DNA from: JAJRZX01 sp964407495
GTDB lineage: Bacteria; Desulfobacterota; GWC2-55-46; JADFVP01
Assembly (NCBI GenBank): GCA_964407495.1
Contig: CAYOVP010000004.1
Coordinates: 1-64,000 of the forward strand
Direction: 5' to 3'
Length of the DNA: 64,000 nucleotides
The notes below the pieces were generated by a model. The model was not told where the DNA came from and ran no database searches. It worked only from the letters and a program-made list of their open reading frames with translations. The position numbers and the translations under genes are program-made. Shown piece by piece: positions 27,091-34,868 of this stretch. Position 1 is the stretch's first letter, and every line of letters begins with the position of its first letter.

Positions 27091-27899
27091 GGCCGCCTCC
27101 CCCCACCGCGGCAAGACCGCTTCGACCCGGAGTGTGCCTGCCACGACTTTATGGCCTCGTGGTAGACGCCGAGGAGGGCCCTGAGATGGCTCTCCTTGCG
27201 GAAGTTGGCCGCCACGCTCTCCATGGCCTTCTCTCCCATGGTCCTGGCAAGGGCTTTATCCAATAGGAGCCTCTCCATGGATGCCGCCAGCCCCTCTATG
27301 TCGCCGCGCCTCACAAGAAGCCCAGTCTCTCCATGAGTGAGCCACTGACGCGCCCCGCCGGAATCAAAGGCCACAACAGGCCTGCCAAAACTCATGGCCT
27401 CTATGCCTACCAAGCCAAAGGACTCGGGGCTCATGGAGGGGAAGACAAGGAGGGCGGACTTCCTGTAATACTCGTCGAGGTCATCATGGCCGAGGCTGCC
27501 CACGAATTCCGTCTCTTCTTCTATGCCGAGCCTCCTGGCCATCTCTTCATACTTCGCCGTATCACCGCCCGCGATTATACAGGCCCTGAACCGAATCCTG
27601 AGTAGGCCAAGGGCCTCGAGGAACTCGCCTATGCCCTTCAGGGGGTCTGCCCTCCCTACAAAGAGTACCCTCCTGTCCTCGGGCACGCTCTTCTCAGAGG
27701 AAGGGTTCTTGAGCGTAAAATGCGGAATCACGCTTACGAGACTGGCGGGGATGCCGTTCACGACTGCCTCTCTCTTAATGTACTCCGAGGGGGCTATGAC
27801 CCCGGCTGCCTCTCTCGTTACCCTGGCCCTCCAGTACATGTTGAGCCCCAGTCTCGCGTTGAAACCACCCCTGCACCTCATGACGCAGGCCCTGCCCAT
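27087..27899 (-). CDS. GT4 glycosyltransferase, C-terminal part of a frameshifted gene
   Basis: 270 residues from the ATG at 27899, covering the C-terminal GT4 domain: GVIAPSEYIKREAVVNGIP, RVLFVGRADPLKGIGEFLEA, PSMSPESFGLVGIEAMSFG and RPVVAFDSGG. It lacks the N-terminal Rossmann domain, which is encoded in another frame by 27878-28297. The frame stays open upstream of this ATG back to the T9 run at 27950-27958, where the reading CPKGTKILPSGEVCAYPMG restores a motif conserved in the two related GT4 enzymes of the plus-strand operon. With the shift the protein would be about 403 residues, the normal GT4 size. It may be a damaged gene, a read error or a slippage site. Confidence 0.8.
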   Translation of the reverse strand: MGRACVMRCRGGFNARLGLNMYWRARVTREAAGVIAPSEYIKREAVVNGIPASLVSVIPHFTLKNPSSEKSVPEDRRVLFVGRADPLKGIGEFLEALGLLRIRFRACIIAGGDTAKYEEMARRLGIEEETEFVGSLGHDDLDEYYRKSALLVFPSMSPESFGLVGIEAMSFGRPVVAFDSGGARQWLTHGETGLLVRRGDIEGLAASMERLLLDKALARTMGEKAMESVAANFRKESHLRALLGVYHEAIKSWQAHSGSKRSCRGGGRRP

Positions 27900-28297
27900 G
27901 GGATAGGCGCAGACTTCGCCACTGGGCAGTATCTTGGTTCCCTTGGGACAAAAAAAAAGGCGGTATGCAGGGTCTGGACAATAGGGGCGTACCTCGAAAG
28001 ACGCCTTGTCACGTAGGGACTCATGAAGACAAGGGTCTCGTGGAGATGAATTATGTCCGGGGCCTCGGCCCGGACTATCTCCTCCACGCGGGGGGCCATC
28101 CTCCTGCCGGACTTGAGCCCGAATGAGGGCTCGACAAAGTACTCGGCCCGCCTGCCGGTCCTCTTGTTGTCCTCATGGGCCGAGGAAATCACGGCTGTAC
28201 TCTGGCCCTCTCCTTCGAGGGCCTCGCAGAGATCGAGGAGATAACGCTCACCGCCCCCGAAGTCGCAGTACTTGTGGTTTATATGCAGTATCTTCAC
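27878..28297 (-). CDS. GT4 glycosyltransferase, N-terminal part of a frameshifted gene
   Basis: 139 residues from a GTG start. It opens ILHINHKYCDFGGGERYLLD, the usual GT4 N-terminal donor/acceptor-domain start, and continues through DIIHLHETLVFMSPYV and QTLHTAFFF. After the T9 run the frame encodes unrelated residues and stops after about 25 codons, while the correct continuation lies in another frame. One extra T (or two fewer) joins it to 27087-27899. The stop of the upstream GNAT gene follows directly, so the gene is in operon position. Confidence 0.8.
   Translation of the reverse strand: MKILHINHKYCDFGGGERYLLDLCEALEGEGQSTAVISSAHEDNKRTGRRAEYFVEPSFGLKSGRRMAPRVEEIVRAEAPDIIHLHETLVFMSPYVTRRLSRYAPIVQTLHTAFFFVPREPRYCPVAKSAPIPWAGPAS
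27950..27958 (-). other. T9 homopolymer where the GT4 reading frame shifts
   Basis: Nine T residues on the minus strand lie between the GCC of the upstream frame and GTCCCAAGG. In the present length the upstream frame reads Phe-Phe-Phe-Val and soon stops. With T10 it would read Phe-Phe-Phe-Cys-Pro-Lys-Gly, the expected GT4 sequence. Runs of this length are prone to both sequencing error and RNA polymerase slippage. Confidence 0.7.
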
Positions 28298-29362
28298 TCA
28301 GAACCCGTCTGTATCTCCATATGTGAGGTGCCAGTTGGAAAGGTTCATCTGAAAATCGTTCTCTTCTTCACTGCTCCTGCCGACATAGACTATGGGGAAG
28401 GAATCAAAGCCCTTGCCGCCCTCGAAACCTGCTTCTTCGAGATAAGGGGCCATGGGGCTCCCAGGGACCACGGCGCAGAGGCAGAACTCGGCGTCACGCT
28501 CCACAAAGTACCTGAGCGCGCTCTTTAAGAGAAACTCCGCCGTCTCTTCCTTTGAGAGAAAATCAATTACAAAGCCCACCTTCTCCTCGCCAGAGTCGCT
28601 CATCTTGAGTACCACGTACCCGGTTACGTCCTCTCCATCCCTCGCCGTCAGGATAATATAGCCTCTGTCCGAGTATCTCCAGTGCAGGTATCTTCCATTA
28701 CGTATGGCCGAGATGCGCAAGGTCTCCTTTACCTCGTCCCAGAGCCTGTCGAGCGCAGGAAGAGTTGCCTCTCCAAAGCCCCCTGCCTCCTCTATCGTAT
28801 GCCCTCCAGTAGAGAGGGTGGCAGAGTAAAAGGCCTTACTCAGTCTGTGAGCCGAGTTCACGAGCGAGCCTGGAAGCCGTGGCATGCGCCTCTTAACCGC
28901 GCCCTTGAGGCTTAGCCTGCGCCAGAACTGCTCCATCCTGCCGAGGTCCTTGTATCCGAGGAGTTTCTTTCCCACCTTGTAGGCCACTTCATTGGGAAAG
29001 CCAAAGCCAAAGCGCGCCTCCTGGGCCGCCAGTGCTACCCCCTCCCTGAACATGTCCCTGAGCATCTTTATCCCAACCTTTGCCCCAGGGTCTATCATAG
29101 TGTCCACGGGCTGGCATGCCTTTACTACCTCGCCCCCGCATATCATATCCACTGGCATGCTGGCGTAATGGCCCACTATCTCGCCTCCCCTGTCCAGGAG
29201 CATTATCCACTGAGACGGGTCGCCTACGGCTGGGTTCTCTATGTACTTCCACCTCCACTGCTCTATGGTACGGTTCTTTCCAAAGACCCTGTTGAAGAGG
29301 TCGTTTATGCCCTCTTCATCACCATCCCTGTATGGACGGCTCTTTATGGACGTATCTACCAT
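28298..29362 (-). CDS. GNAT-family N-acyltransferase
   Basis: 354 residues. The N-terminal half has a GNAT pattern: SRPYRDGDEEGINDLFNRVF, then WRWKYIENPAVG, IVGHYASMPV, and an acyl-CoA site region around MIDPGAKVGIKMLRDMF followed by GFGFPNEVAYKVGKKLLGY. The C-terminal half (about 190-354) looks like a second, weaker GNAT-like domain. Similar proteins in glycan clusters acylate amino sugars. Next to the PIG-L deacetylase gene, it would fit removal of an acetyl group and replacement by another acyl group (inference). It overlaps the deacetylase gene by 7 nt. Confidence 0.7.
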   Translation of the reverse strand: MVDTSIKSRPYRDGDEEGINDLFNRVFGKNRTIEQWRWKYIENPAVGDPSQWIMLLDRGGEIVGHYASMPVDMICGGEVVKACQPVDTMIDPGAKVGIKMLRDMFREGVALAAQEARFGFGFPNEVAYKVGKKLLGYKDLGRMEQFWRRLSLKGAVKRRMPRLPGSLVNSAHRLSKAFYSATLSTGGHTIEEAGGFGEATLPALDRLWDEVKETLRISAIRNGRYLHWRYSDRGYIILTARDGEDVTGYVVLKMSDSGEEKVGFVIDFLSKEETAEFLLKSALRYFVERDAEFCLCAVVPGSPMAPYLEEAGFEGGKGFDSFPIVYVGRSSEEENDFQMNLSNWHLTYGDTDGF

Positions 29363-30120
29363 CTTACCAACTCCCCGAGCCTGCGGTACTCGTGCGAGCC
29401 ACAGGCCATGAAGACCTCGGCATATCCCCTGCCGCCGGTTACGGCAGAATAATACCTCGATAGCCCTGAAACTGCGCCAAGCAGGTCCGCTGTCCTTATC
29501 TGTGACCTATGCTCCCTGAGGGCCCTTTCCTTGAGTTCCTGGTACGGCGTAACATCCACCACAACGTTGAAGGCCGGAAGCGGCGTCCATACCCCGTAGC
29601 AGTAGCAGAGCACCTCTGGCGTAGACTTGATGGCAGAGAGAAAGACCCTGCTCGTTGCCATGTGGTCCGGGTGGTCGTCGAGGAGAAAGGGCAGGAAGAC
29701 AGCCTCTGGGACAAAGTCCCTTATGATTGCACCGAGGTCTACGGCGGCGTTCCTCGAGGTAGAGAGTTCGCCGTCTTTATTGGAGAGGAAGACGAGGTCG
29801 TCGATTCCGATGATGGCCGCCGCCCTCTCTGCCTCGCTCTGGCGAATACTCACCAGGTCCTCGCCCGCCTCTGCCTCACCACCCCTTCGGCCGTCTGTCA
29901 TGTACACCGTTGTAATAGTGGCACCTCGTTCGTGGTATAGCCTGAGTGCCCCGCCGCAACCTATTATGTCATCATCAGGGTGAGGCGCAAGCACGAGGAC
30001 GCGCTTCTCGTCAAGGCCCTCGATCCTCGCCTTACGTAAGTGCCTGAAGAGGTCTATGGAGCCCTTCAGCCTCGTTGGGATGAGGTTCCTGTAGATATTT
30101 CTTATGAGCGCGTTCGTCAT
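29356..30120 (-). CDS. PIG-L family deacetylase
   Basis: 254 residues from the ATG at 30120, which overlaps the upstream stop (ATGA). The open frame runs further upstream, but only as an antisense-like Arg/Gly/His-rich shadow of the neighbouring gene. Zinc motif LAPHPDDDIIGCGGAL (His-Pro-Asp-Asp) near 50, and HPDHMATSRV near 150, which carries a second His used for zinc. The family removes N-acetyl groups from GlcNAc-containing lipids or glycans. No signal peptide, so it acts in the cytoplasm. Confidence 0.9.
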   Translation of the reverse strand: MTNALIRNIYRNLIPTRLKGSIDLFRHLRKARIEGLDEKRVLVLAPHPDDDIIGCGGALRLYHERGATITTVYMTDGRRGGEAEAGEDLVSIRQSEAERAAAIIGIDDLVFLSNKDGELSTSRNAAVDLGAIIRDFVPEAVFLPFLLDDHPDHMATSRVFLSAIKSTPEVLCYCYGVWTPLPAFNVVVDVTPYQELKERALREHRSQIRTADLLGAVSGLSRYYSAVTGGRGYAEVFMACGSHEYRRLGELVRW

Positions 30121-31778
30121 CCGAAGTACCCGAGGTCTCGAAGTGCCTTCTTTACCTTCTCCGATTCTTCGCCGTCGAGCACCCCCTCGCCCCTTGCCGT
30201 AAGCCGTTCTGCCGAGGGGCCCCTCACCATGGCATGGGACTTTCGGTACTCCTCGGTAAAGGCCCTGTTCAGAACCTCTCCATCCATGTCCTCTGGCACC
30301 GAGAGGCCCATCATGTAAAGAAGGGTGGGCGCAATGTCCACGATGCGGGCATCTTCGATGCGCTGGCCCGGTCTTATTCCCCTGCCCTTTAGGATGAACA
30401 TCCCCTCGGGCCTGTGGGTGCCCGAACTCTTGTAGGCGCGGTGAAAAAAGCCTCTGTGGTGTATCTCCTTCTGCATGAGGCACTTGCCGTCCTTCATGAA
30501 GACGAAGATATCCGGGGCATCGTCCACGTAGGGGCCATTGTACACATCCTCCTTTCGGCAGATATCCACCTCGAGCCTCCTGCCTGTAGAGGGGTCGATG
30601 ACCTCGCGGAGCCGTTCCATAATGCGTGTCCTCAGGGCCTCGTATTCCTCGCCCTTCTCGACTATGCCCCCAGGCTCGCGGCCCTTGAGGTTTATGTATA
30701 TACCCTGCTCGGTATGATTGCCTCCATAGGCGAGCGTCCGGTCCCAGTTGATAAAGGCCGCAACATTAAGGCCCTCACGCGGGTCAACGACGCGTCCGAG
30801 GGCCCTCAACTTGTCCATGGGCACTGTCCAGCCTATGCCAGGAAACCTCAGCCTTCTAAGGGCCTTGTACAATACGTGGGGCCAGCGGAACCTGCGTAGT
30901 GGTTCGAAGGACTTTCTGAAGGATAGAAAACCCTCGCTTGCGAGCCAGTTGTTAACGGAAAATCCCTCTTCTTCTGTCCCGGCGCCGTGGTCCGAGAGGA
31001 CAATGACCGTAGTGTCCTTGGGGGCCCTGCCGAGGATCTCGCCCATAACAGAGTCTATCTTCTCATAGAACTCGGGGATTATGCCACCGTACTTGGAGGC
31101 AAGGGCCTTGTCATGGAGCGGGTGCGAGGGGTCGAAGAACTTCCAGAAGTGGTGTTGCATGACATCCACGCTGTAGAATACAGGCATGAATACATCCCAG
31201 TCCTTATTTTCCATAAGGTACAACATGGTCTTTCTACGCACCTCGAAGATCTGCCGCCACTCGGAGAGGAACTTGTCGAGATCGTTCGTGTAAAGGCTCT
31301 CAAGGTCGCCGTAGAGCACACGATACTCGCCGAACCTTCCCTGTATCTCGTCCATGAGGCCCGGGGGATGCGTAAAGGCCTTGCCGTCAAAGGAGTACTG
31401 GACACCTGGAATGATGAAGCCCTTTATCTCTTCTGGGGGGTGCGTCATGGGCAGGTTGATGACACCAACCCTGTAGCCGAGGTCTGAGAGAATCCGCCAG
31501 AGGGTCTTCGCCTTTATGTACTTTGAATTGAGTATGGGTCTTACGTAGCCATATGTGGGCGGCACATAGAAATCGAATACGCCGTGCTTGCCGGGATTCT
31601 TTCCCGTCATGAAGGAGACCCATGCCGGAGGGGTAACAGGTGGCGTGGTCGAACGGAGTTCTCCCCAGGCCCCCTCCTCCATGAGAGAGGCCATGTTCGG
31701 TAGACGCCCCTCTCTGACCATGGGGAGGATTATATCGAGTGTGGCGCTGTCTATGCCTATTATTACGACCTTTTTCAT
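30117..31778 (-). CDS. Type I phosphodiesterase/nucleotide pyrophosphatase family protein
   Basis: 553 residues. Alkaline-phosphatase-superfamily signature: VVIIGIDSATLDIILPMV (first metal Asp), PPVTPPAWVSFMTGKNPG with Thr as likely nucleophile, and VLSDHGAGTEEEGFSVNNWL near 282 (metal Asp-His). It ends IADARIVDIAPTLL-like then LGYFG. It has no signal peptide. It is closely related in layout to the 32958-34619 product, with only a GT9 gene between them. Similar genes are common in bacterial glycan clusters, but the phosphoester acted on is not established. Confidence 0.82.
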   Translation of the reverse strand: MKKVVIIGIDSATLDIILPMVREGRLPNMASLMEEGAWGELRSTTPPVTPPAWVSFMTGKNPGKHGVFDFYVPPTYGYVRPILNSKYIKAKTLWRILSDLGYRVGVINLPMTHPPEEIKGFIIPGVQYSFDGKAFTHPPGLMDEIQGRFGEYRVLYGDLESLYTNDLDKFLSEWRQIFEVRRKTMLYLMENKDWDVFMPVFYSVDVMQHHFWKFFDPSHPLHDKALASKYGGIIPEFYEKIDSVMGEILGRAPKDTTVIVLSDHGAGTEEEGFSVNNWLASEGFLSFRKSFEPLRRFRWPHVLYKALRRLRFPGIGWTVPMDKLRALGRVVDPREGLNVAAFINWDRTLAYGGNHTEQGIYINLKGREPGGIVEKGEEYEALRTRIMERLREVIDPSTGRRLEVDICRKEDVYNGPYVDDAPDIFVFMKDGKCLMQKEIHHRGFFHRAYKSSGTHRPEGMFILKGRGIRPGQRIEDARIVDIAPTLLYMMGLSVPEDMDGEVLNRAFTEEYRKSHAMVRGPSAERLTARGEGVLDGEESEKVKKALRDLGYFG

Positions 31779-31794
31779 GATAAGATCTCTTTCC

Positions 31795-32961
31795 TCATAT
31801 GGCGCTCTTTCTCCGGCCCCTTATCCTTCTGCCTGAAGGTCCGGCCCCGGTCTTCCCGGCTCCCCCGGCACTCCCGTGGCAGGCCTTTTCCTGGCCCTTC
31901 ATCATTTCCACAAAGGCCTTCTCCACCACCTCAACGCCTATCCTCTCCACGCAGTTAGGAATAGGGAACCTGCACTCGTCGTCCTGATAACACTCCTGCA
32001 TCTTCTCCCCAGGCGAAAAGAGCGCCATGGGCCTGTAATAGGGACACTCCCCCGGGGCCTGCAGAGCCCTGTTCCCTGGACCGTATGGCCCGGCAATCAC
32101 ACCAGAGGTGGGGCCGTATAACCCGAGGGTCGGCACCCCGAGGGCGGCGGCAAGGTGCGTAAGCCCTGTGTCCACGCCAATAAAGCCCCTGCACTCAGAG
32201 ACAAGACCGCGAAGAAGGCCAAAGTCTACTATGCCCACAGTCCTAAAGCCGTGCCCGCGACTACCGCACCCCTTCCGCACGCCTTCGAGGAAGGCCTCGT
32301 CTGCGCAGAAGAGGAGGATATCATAGCCCTTGTCCTCGAGCCTCTTAATCAGTTCCGAGGTAAGTGACGGGGGCCAGTTCTTTATCTTCATGTTGCTCAC
32401 CGGCGCAACGCCGATAAGCCTTGCCGCCGGGCCCTTCAAGAACTTCCTCGCCTCCACGAGTGAACGCCCGGGCACCTCTACGACGGGGCCGCGGTGTCCC
32501 TTGACGCTGAACCCGGCGTCTTCAAGTATCTTCAGGTATGTATCGACAATATGGCGGTCTTTCCTGACCTCTTTTCTGAGGGCCGGTCCCATATGTACCC
32601 GCCTCAGCCTGCATATCCTCGCAGCGGCCTCCAGGCCCCTCTGCGGCATACGTTCGTCACCCCTGAGTCCTATTGTATCGAATCGCCCCCTTAAAAAAAA
32701 GCGGCAGAGCCTCATGAGCCGCATGGCGCGCCCGCCCCCTCCAAGGAGAGGCTCCAGGCAATAGACCCTGTCAACTGAGGAGAGGGCCTCTACAAAGGGC
32801 ATGGAGTACCTGTTGGTCAGGACGGATATCTCCACCCCGGCTATGTTCTCCTTGAGAGTACTGTACACCGTCGAGAGGAGTACGGCATCTCCCATGGCCA
32901 GGTACTGGTGGACGAAGAGCACCCTCTTCGAGTCTCTTATGCCCTCAAGACCGGTCATCAC
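31795..32961 (-). CDS. GT9 (heptosyltransferase-like) glycosyltransferase
   Basis: 388 residues. Conserved blocks: VLFVHQYLAMGDAVLLSTVY at the N-terminus, IGVAPVSNMKIKNWPPSLTS near 187, and FIGVDTGLTHLAAALGVPTL near 263. The C-terminal region has several cysteines (CPYYRP, CYQDDECRFPIPNC), a pattern seen in LPS GT9 enzymes. The last 20 residues are basic and low in complexity. It sits between two phosphodiesterase-family genes and shares a 4-nt overlap with the upstream one. Confidence 0.88.
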   Translation of the reverse strand: MMTGLEGIRDSKRVLFVHQYLAMGDAVLLSTVYSTLKENIAGVEISVLTNRYSMPFVEALSSVDRVYCLEPLLGGGGRAMRLMRLCRFFLRGRFDTIGLRGDERMPQRGLEAAARICRLRRVHMGPALRKEVRKDRHIVDTYLKILEDAGFSVKGHRGPVVEVPGRSLVEARKFLKGPAARLIGVAPVSNMKIKNWPPSLTSELIKRLEDKGYDILLFCADEAFLEGVRKGCGSRGHGFRTVGIVDFGLLRGLVSECRGFIGVDTGLTHLAAALGVPTLGLYGPTSGVIAGPYGPGNRALQAPGECPYYRPMALFSPGEKMQECYQDDECRFPIPNCVERIGVEVVEKAFVEMMKGQEKACHGSAGGAGKTGAGPSGRRIRGRRKSAI

Positions 32962-34619
32962 TCCATGTATCCCAGGGCCCTCAGGCCTTCCTTTATACTG
33001 TCCTCTTCCTCGGCAGAGAACTCGGTCTCGCCCCTATCGGCCTCTACCTCCTTGGAATCATCATAATAGGCCGGAGGGTTGGCCTTCAGTAACTTAGCGC
33101 TCATGCCGCCTGTCATGACCTTGCCGTCCATACTCTCGGGGACTGGTCTGCCCATGAGATAGAGGGCGGTTGGCGCTATATCCATTATATTGAGATCCTT
33201 CAGTTCTACGCCGGCCTTTATTTCCGGGCCGTGCATGAGCATTATGCCGTCCATGCGGTGAGGAGCCGGGGTGGGGTCCTCCGGCCTCTCAAGGACAGGG
33301 CCCTCGCCTGCATCAGGGCTCATGGCATGGGCCACGTCCTTTGGGATGACTATGATATCAGCCGCATTCTCCATATAGGGGCCGTGGTAGGCCTTGTCAC
33401 GGCGATAGGCGGCATCAAAGAGATTCTCTCCTGTCTCAGGGTCCTTGAGATCGAGAAACTTCTTTATTACCTCCTCAACCACCCTGTCGTAATCCTTGGG
33501 GTCCACGATTCCCTCTGGCTCCCTGCCCTTGAGGTTAAGCCGTATGGCGCCGTCTTTCCATGGCGGTATGGCGTAGACCCTTGTCTTCGACCAGTCCACG
33601 AGGTCGGAGAAAGTGGCCCTGCTCTGGGGGCGTGGGTAGGGGACGTGTATATCACGGAGGTAGTGTGGAAGTATGCGCTTTACCATGGGTACGGGGCTTC
33701 GCTCTATGAAGTCCTGGAGCGGCCTCTCGTTCATGTAGAATTTCTGGTGCCTCGTTGCGAAGAGGCCCTCTTGGCGGAGCCACCTGTTTATATAGAACCT
33801 CTTTTTCATGGGCCCGCCACCGTGATCAGACATTATGATGGTGACGGCGTCCTTGCCCATGGCCTCCATGAGGTCTGCGATGATAGTGTCCATCCTCTCG
33901 TACAACTGGGCTATTACATTCCTGAACTTGGCTGTGAGTTCCTTGTGTGCGGCGGCGTATTCTTCATCGAGAAACTTGAAGGTCTCGTGCTGAAGCAGGT
34001 CCGTGCTCCTGAAGACGATCATGAAGAAATCAAAGGGCCCCTTCTTGTTCATGAGATAAAGGGCCGCGTCTCTTCTCATCTCCGTGTACCTGTAGAGCCC
34101 GGCGAGGCGCTCTATCATATTGCCGCGCATGGCCGAGAGAGTTCGGTCTATCATGTACCCGCCTATCTCACGGATAATCTCGGTATGCAGCGAAGAGGGA
34201 TGCGTAAAGTTGGCCTCGTCCGAGGGCACGGGCCAGCCGGATATCATGCAACCGTTTATCTCCTCCGGAGGATAGGTCATGGGTATGTCCATGAGCCCCA
34301 CGCGTTCCTTGTCGAGGTAGTTCCAGATCCTCTTTGCCTTTATGGACCTGCCAGAGATCATGCCCGTGTCGTAGGAGCCTTGTTTCGGCTGTGTATAAAA
34401 GTTGAAGACCCCGTGTTTACCCGGGTTTACGCCTGTCATGAAAGAAGACCAGGCCGGGGCAGTGAGCGGTGGTATGGTGGAACGGAGCGGGCCCCATGCG
34501 CCTTTTTTCATGAACTTCCCGAAGGTCGGCAACTTGCCGGCCCTGACCATGGGCTTTATAATATCGAATGTTGCGCCATCAAGGCCTATAATGAGAACCC
34601 TTTTCTTCTTTTTCATCAA
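32958..34619 (-). CDS. Type I phosphodiesterase/nucleotide pyrophosphatase family protein
   Basis: 553 residues, the same length as the 30117-31778 product. Motifs: VLIIGLDGATFDIIKPMV, PPLTAPAWSSFMTGVNPG (Thr nucleophile), and IMSDHGGGPMKKRFYINRWL near 260. The C-terminus again ends in a short Leu-Gly-Tyr motif (LRALGYME). It looks like a diverged duplicate of its neighbour. It is the first gene after a 249-nt gap downstream of the flippase, so it may begin a sub-operon. Substrate unknown. Confidence 0.82.
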   Translation of the reverse strand: MMKKKKRVLIIGLDGATFDIIKPMVRAGKLPTFGKFMKKGAWGPLRSTIPPLTAPAWSSFMTGVNPGKHGVFNFYTQPKQGSYDTGMISGRSIKAKRIWNYLDKERVGLMDIPMTYPPEEINGCMISGWPVPSDEANFTHPSSLHTEIIREIGGYMIDRTLSAMRGNMIERLAGLYRYTEMRRDAALYLMNKKGPFDFFMIVFRSTDLLQHETFKFLDEEYAAAHKELTAKFRNVIAQLYERMDTIIADLMEAMGKDAVTIIMSDHGGGPMKKRFYINRWLRQEGLFATRHQKFYMNERPLQDFIERSPVPMVKRILPHYLRDIHVPYPRPQSRATFSDLVDWSKTRVYAIPPWKDGAIRLNLKGREPEGIVDPKDYDRVVEEVIKKFLDLKDPETGENLFDAAYRRDKAYHGPYMENAADIIVIPKDVAHAMSPDAGEGPVLERPEDPTPAPHRMDGIMLMHGPEIKAGVELKDLNIMDIAPTALYLMGRPVPESMDGKVMTGGMSAKLLKANPPAYYDDSKEVEADRGETEFSAEEEDSIKEGLRALGYME

Positions 34620-34868
34620 GTATGCCTCCCTTGCTTATTTCAACTCTTAGATAGAACCATGTATTTATACGTCTTGTGTAACCTCTGGGTTCTCCGCCTC
34701 GCGGAGCGGCGGATAACGCCCGAACTTCCTGGAATATGCCTCTCTGCCCGCATCCCATGGCGCCAAGTGCCGTCTCTTCACTCACCTGCAGGCCATTGAC
34801 ATAGAGCACCTGTATCTATCTTCCCTTTTTCATCTTTCCCTGTCCTCCCACCTCCCCCGACCCGACCA

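Noticed and set aside
30121..30483. N-terminal extension of the PIG-L gene
   Set aside because: These 121 codons lie within the upstream phosphodiesterase gene and encode a low-complexity Arg/Gly/His-rich stretch. The ATG at 30120 with ATGA overlap is a better start.
33231..34799. Plus-strand open frame of 522 codons opposite the phosphodiesterase gene
   Set aside because: It is antisense to a clear alkaline-phosphatase-superfamily gene, shows no family motifs and is rich in His/Val/Tyr as expected of a shadow frame in this codon usage.
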